Below are positions 35,292 to 43,123 of a stretch of 60,316 bases of DNA, piece by piece (positions within the stretch are counted from its first letter, which is position 1; every line of letters starts with the position of its first letter). The notes below the pieces were generated by a model. The model worked only from the letters and a program-made list of their open reading frames with translations. It made no database searches and was not told where the DNA came from. The stretch is from Streptomyces spongiae (GTDB lineage: Bacteria > Actinomycetota > Actinomycetes > Streptomycetales > Streptomycetaceae), in the NCBI RefSeq assembly GCF_009377185.1, contig NZ_VJZC01000011.1, positions 1-60,316 of the forward strand. The letters are read 5' to 3'. The position numbers and the translations under genes are program-made.

Positions 35292-35927
35292 ATGACCATC
35301 CGTGCCCGACGTGCCCTTCGTACCCGACGTGCCGTGGCTGCCGCGGCGGCCGTGGCGGCGGGAGCCGCCGTCGCCGTGGCCGCCGTCCCGGCGGCCGCCG
35401 CGTCGGCTTCCGCCGACACACCCCGGTACCTGAAGCCGAGCCAGCTGCCGCCGCACCCGACGTCGCCCTGGTACGCCGGTCCCGTCACGGCCGGGCAGCC
35501 CGACCCGCTGCCGGCCTGCGGGGGCGACCCGCTGCCGTCGATCGCGAGCCACCGCTCGTACTGGACCGAGTACGACACCAACGCCCTGCAAGTGACGGTG
35601 GTGGAGCGCAGCACGCAGCGCGCCAAGGACTTCGCGGCCCTGCTGCGCAAGGACCTCGCCGACTGCGCGGAGAAGCTGATGCGGCAGGACCCGGACGTGA
35701 CCGCGACCGAGAAGTACTACGGCAGGCTGAACGTGGAGGAGGGCGCCCACGTCTACGGCATCCACACCACATCCACGTGGGGGTCCTCCGACATCAGCCT
35801 GTACTCGGTAGGCCGGGACGGCTCGACGGTGACCCTCGTCAGGTGGGCGCAGATGGGCACCTTCCAGCACGCCCAGGTCGCCGACTTCAAGAAGACCACC
35901 GTCACGGCCGTCAACAGGCTCTACTGA
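35292..35927 (+). CDS. Secreted protein of unknown function
   Basis: A 211-residue exported protein with a signal peptide of about 40 residues (Arg-rich start, then a long Ala/Val stretch ending AAAASASA). The mature part begins DTPRYLKPSQLPPHP and has a two-cysteine region (PLPACGGDPLPS and LADCAEKL) that may form a disulfide. The pattern loosely resembles sensor-like extracellular domains found next to or on mycobacterial and Streptomyces kinases, but no named family is recognised. ATG 35292 follows GGGGGAATC. A bidirectional terminator follows. Confidence 0.75.
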   Translation: MTIRARRALRTRRAVAAAAAVAAGAAVAVAAVPAAAASASADTPRYLKPSQLPPHPTSPWYAGPVTAGQPDPLPACGGDPLPSIASHRSYWTEYDTNALQVTVVERSTQRAKDFAALLRKDLADCAEKLMRQDPDVTATEKYYGRLNVEEGAHVYGIHTTSTWGSSDISLYSVGRDGSTVTLVRWAQMGTFQHAQVADFKKTTVTAVNRLY

Positions 35928-35932
35928 CCAGG

Positions 35933-35972
35933 GTCGGCGCTGCGGCCGGGACGACCCCGCCGCAGCGCCGAC
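35933..35972. terminator. Bidirectional terminator
   Basis: Perfect 14-base arms (GTCGGCGCTGCGGC at 35933-35946, complement at 35959-35972) with a 12-base loop, between convergent genes ending at 35927 and 36027. Confidence 0.85.
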
Positions 35973-36026
35973 GCCCGCCCTGCCAGGGGATGTCCGGTCA
36001 GGGGATGACCGGCCAGGGCATGCCCG

Positions 36027-37172
36027 CTACCCCAGGTCGACCTGGAACACCTTGTCCGCGCCGTCCGGCTCTCCCCCGTTGTTGTCGGCGTTGGTGGTGG
36101 ACAGCCACAGGGCGTTCTTGCCGGGGAGCTTCTCCACCGTCCGGAGTCGGCCGTACGTGCTGGTGTAGTACGCCACGGGAGTGCCCGCGCTCGTGCCGCT
36201 GACCGGGATCCGCCACAGCCGCTCGCCGCGCAGTGCCGCCATGTAGAGGGCGCCGTCGGCGTACGCGACCGCGCTCGGGGAAGCCTCACTGACGGTCCAC
36301 TGGCGTTTGGGGTTGGTCATGCCGGAGGTGGAGCAAGTGCCCTCGCAGGTCGGCCAGCCGTAGTTCTTGCCGGACTCGATGAGATTGAGCTCGTCGTACG
36401 TGCTGTTGCCGAACTCGGCCTCCCACAGCCTGCCTTGGTCGTCCCAGGTGATGCCCTGGGGGTTGCGGTGACCGAGGGAGTAGACGAGCGTGCCGAACGG
36501 GTTGCCGGGTGCGGCCTTGCCGTCCGTCGTCATCCGCAGGATCTTGCCGTTGAGGGAGTTCCTGTCCTGGGCGAGGCTGCTGTTCTGCGCGTCGCCCGTG
36601 GTGGCGTAGAGGTAGCCGTCGGGGCCGAACTTGATGCGTCCGCCGTTGTGGTACTTGTTCTTGGCTATACCGGTGACCAGGACTTTGTAGCCGCTGAGCG
36701 AGGAACCGTCGTACGTCATGCGGACGATGCGGTTGTCGCTCGCCGCCGAGTGCATGAGGTAGACGTAGTGGTCGCTGTTCCAGTTCGGCGACACCGCGAT
36801 GCCGAGGAGGCCGCCCTCGCCGTTGGTGGTCACGACGTTGGGCACCGTACCGACCTGGGTCCTGGTGCCGGACTGGGTGAGTTTGAAGACCTTGAAGGAG
36901 TCCCGTTCGGTGAGGAGCGCCGATCCGTCGGGCAACCAGCTCAGGCCCCAGGGAACAGTCCAGCCGGACGAGACGGTCCGGATGGCCGAGGGGACGGAGT
37001 CGATGCCGCTGCCGGTTCCTCGCTCGCTCCGGGCGGTGGTCTCGCTCCGGGCGGTGGCGCTTCCGGTGCCGGCCGCAGCACCGAGCAGACCGGCGGCCAG
37101 CGCGACCGCGGTCGCCGCCGCGGTCAGGGCCGGGGGCCTGCGTCTTGCGGGTGTGTGGGGGTGACTTGCCAT
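36027..37172 (-). CDS. Secreted PQQ-dependent sugar dehydrogenase
   Basis: A 381-residue exported beta-propeller enzyme of the soluble glucose/sorbosone dehydrogenase family. Signal peptide residues 1-42. Family motifs are WGLSWLPDGSALLTERD, NGEGGLLGIAVSPNW, KYHNGGRIKFGPDGYLYATT and LGHRNPQGITWD, with the His and Arg residues that hold PQQ and substrate. It oxidises an aldose or related sugar outside the cell using PQQ and calcium. It is divergent from pqqABCDE (336-base gap), so the enzyme and its cofactor pathway sit side by side. AAGGAGCC precedes ATG 37172. A second cysteine pair (CEGTC) near residue 275 may form a disulfide. Confidence 0.9.
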   Translation of the reverse strand: MASHPHTPARRRPPALTAAATAVALAAGLLGAAAGTGSATARSETTARSERGTGSGIDSVPSAIRTVSSGWTVPWGLSWLPDGSALLTERDSFKVFKLTQSGTRTQVGTVPNVVTTNGEGGLLGIAVSPNWNSDHYVYLMHSAASDNRIVRMTYDGSSLSGYKVLVTGIAKNKYHNGGRIKFGPDGYLYATTGDAQNSSLAQDRNSLNGKILRMTTDGKAAPGNPFGTLVYSLGHRNPQGITWDDQGRLWEAEFGNSTYDELNLIESGKNYGWPTCEGTCSTSGMTNPKRQWTVSEASPSAVAYADGALYMAALRGERLWRIPVSGTSAGTPVAYYTSTYGRLRTVEKLPGKNALWLSTTNADNNGGEPDGADKVFQVDLG

Positions 37173-37508
37173 GGGAACGGCTCCTTGTATGGGGGTTCAG
37201 GGGCCTTGACGGGGAGTTGACGGGACATCAGCCCACCGAGAAGGTAGGAGGTGTGCAGGGGAGGGTCAAGGACAGAAAGAGCCAAAGGTCCGGACCACCC
37301 TCGGCATTCCAGGGCTCGATGCCATCTCACCAGGGTCTTTACTGACACGTGCCGTCGATGGTCAGCTTCTGGGGCCACCTCCCTGACGGGAGAGATCGGA
37401 GCACCTTCTTGCTGCCCCATTGACCCGGAAGGCTCGGCTCGCGATTCTGCAACAGAACGCGAGTCGACCAGGAGCGCCTGTCCCCCACACAGAAAGGCAG
37501 CTCTGCTC
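37173..37508. other. Divergent control region of the PQQ module
   Basis: The 336 bases between the dehydrogenase and pqqA hold no convincing gene. They must contain both promoters, but no pair of clear -35/-10 boxes stands out. Reading frames here extend upstream from pqqA without bias and are rejected. Confidence 0.45.
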
Positions 37509-37646
37509 ATGACCGAATCCGTACAGCAAGCGGTGGAATCGCACACCCAGGCAGGCAACGAGGAGTCGCCCGTCTGGCAGACACCGGACTACGTGGTCGT
37601 CGAGACCGCGCTGGAAGTCACCGCCTACGCCCTGAGCAACCGTTAG
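37509..37646 (+). CDS. pqqA: PQQ precursor peptide PqqA
   Basis: A 45-residue precursor peptide, longer than the 23-24 residues common in proteobacteria. The C-terminal part has VWQTPDYVVVE and then LEVTAYALSNR, where E36 and Y40 in the E-V-T-x-Y motif are the residues that PqqE joins to form the PQQ skeleton. GAAAGG lies about 11 bases before ATG 37509. It is followed after 9 bases by pqqB. It is easily missed by gene finders because of its size and because a longer spurious start exists at 37251. Confidence 0.9.
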   Translation: MTESVQQAVESHTQAGNEESPVWQTPDYVVVETALEVTAYALSNR

Positions 37647-37655
37647 CGCGCCGCC

Positions 37656-38582
37656 GTGCTGCTGCAGGTGCTCGGCACCGCGGCGGGCGGTGGCGTTCCC
37701 CAGTGGAACTGCGCGTGCCCCGGCTGTTCCGGGGCACGCGCCCACCCGCACTGGCGCCGCCGCCACGCCTCACTCGCCGTACAGGCGTCCCAGGACCGCT
37801 GGTATCTCGTCAACGCCACCCCGGACATCGGCGACCAGATCGAAGACTGTCCCGCACTCCACCCCGGCCCCGGATCCCGGCGCACGCCGATCGCCGGACT
37901 GGTCCTGACCGACGCGGAACTCGACCACACCCTCGGCATCGCCCGGCTGCGCGAAGCCGGTGCCGACGGCCTGGAGCTGCTCGCCACCGGCCCCGTACGC
38001 GAAGCACTGCTCACCCGGCTGCGGCTGGAAGCCGTCATCGGGCCGTACACCCCGCTCACCTGGCGCGAACTGCCCCACGAGCGGCCCGAACCGCTCACCG
38101 CGGACTCATCGGACTCCGTGGACTCAGCGGTCTCGATCAGCGCGATCCCCGTGTCCGGTAAACGCCCTCGATACGCGGCGGACTCACCCGGCTCCGGCAC
38201 GGACCCCTGGGTCGTCGCCCTGCGTCTGACGGACCGCGCCACCGGAGCCACCGCGATCTACGCCCCGGCGCTGGCGGCCTGGCCCAAGGCCCTGCAGTCC
38301 GCCGTCACGGAGGCCGACTGCGTGATCGTCGACGGTACGTTCTGGGACGACGAGGAGCCTCGGCGCACGGGCATCTCCACGCGCACCTCGACCGGTATGG
38401 GGCATCTCCCGATCGACGGGCCGGACGGCACGGCGGAGCGCCTGGAAGCATTGAGCGCCCGCTGTCTCTACACCCACCTGAACAACACCAATCCCCTCGT
38501 CGATCCCGGCGCGCCGCAGCACAAGCGGCTGGCCGACCGGGGCATCGAGGTGGCCGCCGACGGAATGGTGATCAATCTGTGA
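37656..38582 (+). CDS. pqqB: PQQ biosynthesis protein PqqB
   Basis: A 308-residue metallo-beta-lactamase-fold protein. The start LLQVLGTAAGGGVPQWNCAC is the PqqB signature, with cysteines in NCACPGC that may bind zinc, and LTDAELDHTLGIARLRE carries the metal-site Asp/His. PqqB is thought to hydroxylate the precursor tyrosine. A Ser/Asp-rich insert (about 147-165) interrupts the usual sequence. Start GTG 37656 is 9 bases after pqqA and lacks a clear ribosome-binding site, pointing to coupled translation. Its stop overlaps pqqC by four bases. Confidence 0.93.
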   Translation: MLLQVLGTAAGGGVPQWNCACPGCSGARAHPHWRRRHASLAVQASQDRWYLVNATPDIGDQIEDCPALHPGPGSRRTPIAGLVLTDAELDHTLGIARLREAGADGLELLATGPVREALLTRLRLEAVIGPYTPLTWRELPHERPEPLTADSSDSVDSAVSISAIPVSGKRPRYAADSPGSGTDPWVVALRLTDRATGATAIYAPALAAWPKALQSAVTEADCVIVDGTFWDDEEPRRTGISTRTSTGMGHLPIDGPDGTAERLEALSARCLYTHLNNTNPLVDPGAPQHKRLADRGIEVAADGMVINL

Positions 38583-39343
38583 GCACCGGCACCAGCACCA
38601 ATCCCAGCACCAGCACCAGCACGGCCACAGCAACGGCACCCGCAACGGCACCGGCACCGGCACCGGCGTTCGAGGACCGGCTGAGGGCCGTGGCCCGCGA
38701 CCGTTACCACGACCGCCACCCCTTCAACGTACGGATGCACCAGGGCGAGCTGACCCCCGACGAGCTGCGCCGCTGGATCCTCAACCGCTTCCACTACCAG
38801 CGGCACATCCCCGTCAAGGACGCGCTCGTCCTCGCCAAACTGGACACCCCGCGGCTGCGCCGCATGTGGCTGCGGCGGATCGAGGAGCACGACGGGCGGG
38901 CCGAGGGCGAGGGCGGTATCGAGCGGTGGCTGAGACTGGGCGAGGCCGCGGGACTCGACCGGGCCCGGCTGCTGTCCGGCGAGGAGGTGCTGCCCGGCGT
39001 ACGACTCGCGGTGGACGGATACGTCAACTTCTGTCGGCTCCGCTCCCCGCTGGAGGCCGTCGCCGCGTCCCTCACCGAGCTGTCCGCCCCGGGCATCATG
39101 CGTACGCGCATCGCCGCCTTCGAACACCACTACCGGTGGATCGACGCCGACGGGCTCGCGTACTTCCGCTCCCGCGAGACCCAGGGCCGCCAGGACAGCG
39201 GGGAGGCACTGGGACTCGTCCTGGACTGGGCGCGCACCGAGGCCGAGCAGGAGAGCGCCGTGGCAGCCCTCGCGTTCAAGTGCGACGTGCTGTGGTCACT
39301 GCTCGACGCGATCGACCACGCCGACGGCAAGGAGCAGCCGTGA
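38579..39343 (+). CDS. pqqC: PQQ synthase PqqC
   Basis: A 254-residue helical oxidase (PqqC/TenA fold) that performs the last ring closure and eight-electron oxidation to PQQ. Typical stretches are YHDRHPFNVRMHQGEL, LRRWILNRFHYQRHIPVKDA and FEHHYRWIDADGLAYFRSR, with the active-site His and Tyr residues. The start GTG overlaps the pqqB stop (GTGA). Residues 2-30 are a Thr/Ser/Pro/Ala-rich extension produced by six-base repeats and are not part of the fold. Its stop overlaps pqqD by four bases. Confidence 0.95.
   Translation: MSTGTSTNPSTSTSTATATAPATAPAPAPAFEDRLRAVARDRYHDRHPFNVRMHQGELTPDELRRWILNRFHYQRHIPVKDALVLAKLDTPRLRRMWLRRIEEHDGRAEGEGGIERWLRLGEAAGLDRARLLSGEEVLPGVRLAVDGYVNFCRLRSPLEAVAASLTELSAPGIMRTRIAAFEHHYRWIDADGLAYFRSRETQGRQDSGEALGLVLDWARTEAEQESAVAALAFKCDVLWSLLDAIDHADGKEQP
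38583..38668 (+). repeat. Six-base low-complexity repeats at the pqqC 5' end
   Basis: Variants of ACCAGC and ACCGGC follow one another in frame from 38583 to 38668 and encode the Thr/Ser/Pro/Ala extension of PqqC. Confidence 0.75.
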
Positions 39344-39672
39344 AAGAAGCGACGGTGAAAGAAGCAGCCGCGCAGGAAGCAGCCGCGCGGGAAACAACCG
39401 CGCAGGAAGCAGCCGTGGCCGGATGGCGGCCGGCACCCGCGCGTTCGGTCGTACTCCGCCACGACCGGGTGCGCCAGGCGGACCTGCTGGTTCTGCCGGA
39501 GCGCGTGGTGGTCCTCAGCGGCCGGGCGGCGGATGTCCTCCGGTTGTGCGACGGACACCGGCAGGTCGGCGAGATCGTCGACGAACTGGCGGCCCGCTTC
39601 CCCGGCGCCCCGGTGGCGGACGAGGTGCCCCGGTTCCTCGACCGCGTGCGCGAGGAGGGCTGGCTGCGATGA
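39340..39672 (+). CDS. pqqD: PQQ carrier protein PqqD with helical extension
   Basis: A 110-residue protein. The PqqD core (about 29-110) reads WRPAPARSVVLRHDRVRQ, VVLSGRAADVLRLCDG and VGEIVDELAARFPG, the winged-helix peptide chaperone that presents PqqA to PqqE. Residues 3-27 are five pentads (EATVK, EAAAQ, EAAAR, ETTAQ, EAAVA) encoded by five 15-bp units, resembling an EAAAK rigid helix. Start GTG overlaps the pqqC stop (GTGA), and its stop overlaps pqqE (ATGA). PqqC-PqqD fusions are known elsewhere, so the extension may mimic a linker. Confidence 0.92.
   Translation: MKEATVKEAAAQEAAARETTAQEAAVAGWRPAPARSVVLRHDRVRQADLLVLPERVVVLSGRAADVLRLCDGHRQVGEIVDELAARFPGAPVADEVPRFLDRVREEGWLR
39346..39420 (+). 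repeat. Five 15-bp tandem repeats encoding EAAAK-like pentads
   Basis: Units start at 39346, 39361, 39376, 39391 and 39406 and are all exactly 15 bp; the second and third (GAAGCAGCCGCGCAG type) differ by one base. They keep the frame and lengthen the PqqD N-terminus by 25 residues. Confidence 0.92.
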
Positions 39673-40796
39673 CGGGCCCACCGGCACCGCCCTGGGCCCT
39701 GCTCGCCGAACTCACCCACGGCTGCCCGCTCCGCTGCCCCTACTGCTCCAACCCGCTCGAACTGGTCGGCCGCTCCCACGAACTGTCCACCGAGGAATGG
39801 GAGGACGTGCTGTGGCAGGCCGCGGAGCTCGGCGTCGTCCACACCCACCTCTCCGGGGGTGAGCCCCTGCTCCGCCGGGATCTGGCGGCCATCGTCGCCG
39901 CGGCCGAGGGCGCCGGGATCTACACCCAGCTGGTCACCAGCGGGAACGGGCTGAGCGCGTCGAGACTGTCGGCTCTCGTGTCCGCCGGGCTGCGCAGCGT
40001 CCAGCTGTCGGTGCAGCACGCGGACCCGGTGGCGTCCGACCGGATCGCCGGGCACCGTTCCTTCTCGGCCAAGGAGCGGGCCGCCGCCGTCGTACGGGAC
40101 GCGGAGCTGCCGCTGGGCCTCAACGTCGTCCTGCACCGAGACAACCTCGACGCGGTCGACGCCATCGTGGACCTCGGCGTGGCCTGGGGCGCCGAGCGGA
40201 TCGAGCTGGCCAACGCCCAGTTCTACGGGTGGGCCCTGCGCAACCGCACCACGCTGCTGCCCACCCGCGACCAACTCTCCCGCGCCAGTGAGGTGGTCGA
40301 GCGCCGGCGGAAGCAACTGGCGGGCACCACCGAACTGGTGTGGGTGGTACCGGACTACTTCGACGGTGTGCCCAAGCCCTGCATGGGAGGCTGGGGAGCG
40401 GTGTCGCTGACCGTCGCCCCGGACGGCCGCGTCCTGCCGTGCCCGGCGGCGGGGACGCTGCCGGACCTGGACATACCGAACGTACGCGACCGTTCCCTGG
40501 AGTGGATCTGGCGCAGTTCCCCGGCCTTCGAGCGCTACCGCGGCACCGAGTGGATGACCGGGCCGTGCACGGACTGCCCGCGTCGCGAGACGGACTTCGG
40601 GGGCTGCCGCTGTCAGGCCCACGCGCTCACTGGGGATGCCTCCCGCACCGACCCCGCGTGCGCGCTGTCCCCGGACCACGCCCTCGTACGCGCCCTGGCG
40701 GAGGTCCCGCCGCCCGACGATCCCGAATCCGCCGACGCCCCGCGTTACGTCTACCGCGGCGCCCGTCCGGAACCGCGCGAACGAGCCACGGACTGA
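39669..40796 (+). CDS. pqqE: Radical SAM PqqA peptide cyclase PqqE
   Basis: A 375-residue radical SAM enzyme. The cluster motif is C19-x3-C23-x2-C26 in THGCPLRCPYCSNP, followed by HLSGGEPLLRRDL. The C-terminal SPASM domain binds further Fe-S clusters through cysteines in KPCMGGWG, VLPCPAA, GPCTDCPRRETDFGGCRCQA. It forms the carbon-carbon bond between the PqqA Glu and Tyr. Start ATG overlaps pqqD by four bases. It closes the operon; no pqqF/G protease gene follows, so a general protease would have to trim the product. Confidence 0.95.
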   Translation: MTGPPAPPWALLAELTHGCPLRCPYCSNPLELVGRSHELSTEEWEDVLWQAAELGVVHTHLSGGEPLLRRDLAAIVAAAEGAGIYTQLVTSGNGLSASRLSALVSAGLRSVQLSVQHADPVASDRIAGHRSFSAKERAAAVVRDAELPLGLNVVLHRDNLDAVDAIVDLGVAWGAERIELANAQFYGWALRNRTTLLPTRDQLSRASEVVERRRKQLAGTTELVWVVPDYFDGVPKPCMGGWGAVSLTVAPDGRVLPCPAAGTLPDLDIPNVRDRSLEWIWRSSPAFERYRGTEWMTGPCTDCPRRETDFGGCRCQAHALTGDASRTDPACALSPDHALVRALAEVPPPDDPESADAPRYVYRGARPEPRERATD

Positions 40797-40839
40797 AAGG
40801 GCAGGCCGCGCCAATGGCATGACGGAGCGTCAGGAAGGG

Positions 40840-41571
40840 TCAGCTCGCGTTGCCGTCCTCCCTCACGGAGTCCGCCTCCACGGAGTCCTCCTCCACAGGA
40901 GGCATGAAGGCGCGCAGCCACCGCTCGGTCTGGGCGACATGGGCCTGTGCGGCACCGGCGGCGGCGACCGGGTCGTGGTCGGCGATGGCGGTGGCCAGCA
41001 CGCGGTGGTCCTCGTCGCTCTTGCGGCGCAGCTCCGGGCCTTCGGGGAGGGTGAAGACCTGGTACTTGCGGGAGCGGGCGCGGAACACCGACAGCAGCGA
41101 GGCCAGGGTGGGGTTGCCGCCGATCCGGGCGATCTCCGAGTGGAACCGGTGGTCGAGCTCGGATGCCTTGGTGGGGTCGTCGGTGGCCTCCATGGCCTCG
41201 ATGAGCGCGAAGAGCGTCCCCACCTCCTCGGGGGTGCAACGTGCCGCGGCCTGGGCGGCGACATGGGCCTCCAGCACGCGCCGGATCTCGTAGACCTCCA
41301 GCAGGCCGGTCAGCGGCAGTAGTTCCAGGGTCAGCGAGAGGCTGCCTATGACGTCCTCCGGCCTGAGCGGGGAGACGTACGTGCCGGAGCCGTGCCGTGG
41401 CTCGATCACGCCCAGGGCGGCGAGCATCCGCACGGCCTCGCGCAACGACCCTCGCGAGACGCCGAGTTCCTCACAGAGCTCCCCCTCGGGCGGGATGCGC
41501 TGGCCCGCGCCGAGGCGGCCCGTGGCGATCATGTGCCGTAGGCCGTGGAACGCCTTGTCGACTGCGGACAT
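40840..41571 (-). CDS. FadR-type GntR regulator of the ABC/glycosidase cluster
   Basis: A 243-residue GntR regulator. The winged helix shows MIATGRLGAGQRIPPEGEL, ELGVSRGSLREAVRMLAALG and EPRHGSGTYVSPL; the FCD domain has EVYEIRRVLEAHVAAQAA, ELDHRFHSEIARIGGN and DEDHRVLATAIADHD. GGGGAGGAG precedes ATG 41571. It is divergent from the PLP enzyme, ABC transporter and glycosidase genes, and palindromes suited to this family lie between (41638-41650, 41669-41683). It likely represses that cluster and itself. Confidence 0.9.
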   Translation of the reverse strand: MSAVDKAFHGLRHMIATGRLGAGQRIPPEGELCEELGVSRGSLREAVRMLAALGVIEPRHGSGTYVSPLRPEDVIGSLSLTLELLPLTGLLEVYEIRRVLEAHVAAQAAARCTPEEVGTLFALIEAMEATDDPTKASELDHRFHSEIARIGGNPTLASLLSVFRARSRKYQVFTLPEGPELRRKSDEDHRVLATAIADHDPVAAAGAAQAHVAQTERWLRAFMPPVEEDSVEADSVREDGNAS

Positions 41572-41637
41572 CGCTCTCCTCCCCTGACGGGCCGACGGCA
41601 CGGCCGGGACCCTCTCGGTGCACTGTACCTAGGTGCA

Positions 41638-41650
41638 GTCATCAGATGTC
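41638..41650. promoter_or_regulatory. GntR-type operator, copy 1
   Basis: GTCATCAGATGTC is a palindrome about a central A with one mismatch, 67 bases upstream of the GntR start. Confidence 0.6.
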
Positions 41651-41668
41651 TTCTCTGTATCGGCCCGG

Positions 41669-41683
41669 AGTCATCTGATGACT
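41669..41683. promoter_or_regulatory. GntR-type operator, copy 2
   Basis: AGTCATCTGATGACT is a perfect 7+1+7 palindrome, 32 bp centre-to-centre from copy 1 (three helical turns). Weaker related half-sites are at about 41733-41745 and 41757-41769. The core GTCATC-N-GATGAC fits FCD-type GntR regulators. Confidence 0.75.
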
Positions 41684-41824
41684 TTTCTCTGCAGCACCCT
41701 TGAAGGCCGGAAAACGTCGTGCCAACATCCAAGTCATCATACGTGTCCCGGCGCCGTATCTGATGTCCTGAGCGATGTCCGGTCTCCACGCCGGGGCGCT
41801 CACGTGCGGCAGAAGTGGAGTCTT

Positions 41825-43075
41825 GTGAGCGAGACCGAGGTCACCACCGCGCCCAGCCCTCTCCTGCTGACGGGCGCACGGCCCGCCGACCGGGCGTGGT
41901 CCCTGGACCCCGCCCTGCGGCACCTCAACCATGGTTCGTTCGGAGCGGTTCCCCTGGTGGCGCAGGAGCGGCAGAACCAACTGCGCGCGGAGATGGAACG
42001 CTCCCCCGTGGTGTGGTTCCCGGCGCTGCCGCAACGCCTCGCCGCGACCCGGGTCGACCTCGCCGCCTTCCTCGGGGCCGCCCCCGAGGACCTGGCCCTG
42101 GTGCCCAACGCGAGCGCCGGCGCCAGCGTCGTGTACGCCTCCCTCACCCGTCACCGGGGCGGGGAGATCGTCGTCACCGACCACGGCTACGGGGCCGTGA
42201 CCATGGGCGCCGAGCGGCTGGCCCGGCGCTGGGGCGGGCGGGTCCGCACGGCCCGGGTGCCCCTGGACGCGGACGAGGGGCAGGCGTACGAGGCCGTGCT
42301 AGCCGAGGTGGGCGAGGCCACCGACCTCGTCGTCGTCGACCAGATCACCTCACCAACGGCACGCCGGCTGCCGGTGGAGCTGATCGGCGCGGAGCTGCGG
42401 CGGCGGGGCGTGCCGTTCCTCGTGGACGCCGCTCACGTCCCCGGTCTGATCGCCGGCCCGCTCGCCGGTACGACGGGCGACTTCTGTGACTTCTGGGTCG
42501 GCAACCTCCACAAGTGGGGCTGCGCACCGCGCGGCACCGCCACGCTGGTCGCAGGCGGCCCGCTGCGAGAGGAGCTGTACCCGCTGATCGACTCCTGGGG
42601 CGCCCCCGACCCGTACCCCGACCGTTTCGACCAGCAGGGCACGCTGGACGCGACCTCCTATCTGGCGGCGCCGACGGCGCTCGACTTCGTCGAGAACACC
42701 TGGGGCTGGGACACCGCCCGCCACTACATGGACGACCTGGCCGGCTACGCCGAGCACGTCATCGGCGGCGCGTTCGCCGAGCTGACCGGTGTCGGCGGCC
42801 GGGTGGACGTCGGGATGCCCGTCCCCGGCATGCGGCTGGTGCGCCTGCCCCCGGGCCTCGGGGCCACCCGGGTCGAGGCCGACGCGCTGCGCGACCGGGT
42901 GGCCCTGGAGCTGGGTGTGGAGGCGGCCTTCACCAGCTTCGGCGGGGTCGGCTATCTGCGGGTGTCCGCCCACGTCTACAACACCGCCGCCGACTACGAG
43001 TACTTCGCCGAGACCTGCGTCCCCGTCCTCGGCGACTGGGCCCGCGCGGCCCGCGAGCAGCACGGCACGCCGTAG
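41825..43075 (+). CDS. Class-V PLP enzyme, isopenicillin-N-epimerase-like
   Basis: A 416-residue fold-type-I PLP enzyme of class V. LRHLNHGSFGAVP near the start is typical of the isopenicillin N epimerase-like branch, VPNASAGASVVYAS contacts the cofactor phosphate, LVDAAHVPGLI holds the pyridine-nitrogen Asp, and the PLP lysine is K230 in GNLHKWGCAPRGT. Activity may be epimerisation, desulfuration or transamination of an amino compound; a penicillin gene context is absent. It starts at GTG 41825 with GGAG just upstream and is the first gene after the GntR operators, followed by a sugar importer and a glycosidase, which suggests an amino-bearing glycoside substrate. Confidence 0.85.
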   Translation: MSETEVTTAPSPLLLTGARPADRAWSLDPALRHLNHGSFGAVPLVAQERQNQLRAEMERSPVVWFPALPQRLAATRVDLAAFLGAAPEDLALVPNASAGASVVYASLTRHRGGEIVVTDHGYGAVTMGAERLARRWGGRVRTARVPLDADEGQAYEAVLAEVGEATDLVVVDQITSPTARRLPVELIGAELRRRGVPFLVDAAHVPGLIAGPLAGTTGDFCDFWVGNLHKWGCAPRGTATLVAGGPLREELYPLIDSWGAPDPYPDRFDQQGTLDATSYLAAPTALDFVENTWGWDTARHYMDDLAGYAEHVIGGAFAELTGVGGRVDVGMPVPGMRLVRLPPGLGATRVEADALRDRVALELGVEAAFTSFGGVGYLRVSAHVYNTAADYEYFAETCVPVLGDWARAAREQHGTP

Positions 43076-43123
43076 CTGCGCAGCACAGCACGCCCCTCCC
43101 TTGAAACGGAAGAGGTCAGCACG

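Noticed and set aside
37251..37508. Upstream extension of pqqA
   Set aside because: The added 86 residues have random composition, and PqqA peptides are short.
40820..40832. TGACG-GAG-CGTCA hairpin after pqqE
   Set aside because: Five-base stem with a three-base loop; not enough evidence for a terminator.
41825..43075. Isopenicillin N epimerase of a beta-lactam pathway
   Set aside because: No beta-lactam genes are nearby; the neighbours are a sugar importer and a glycosidase, so only the family name is kept.
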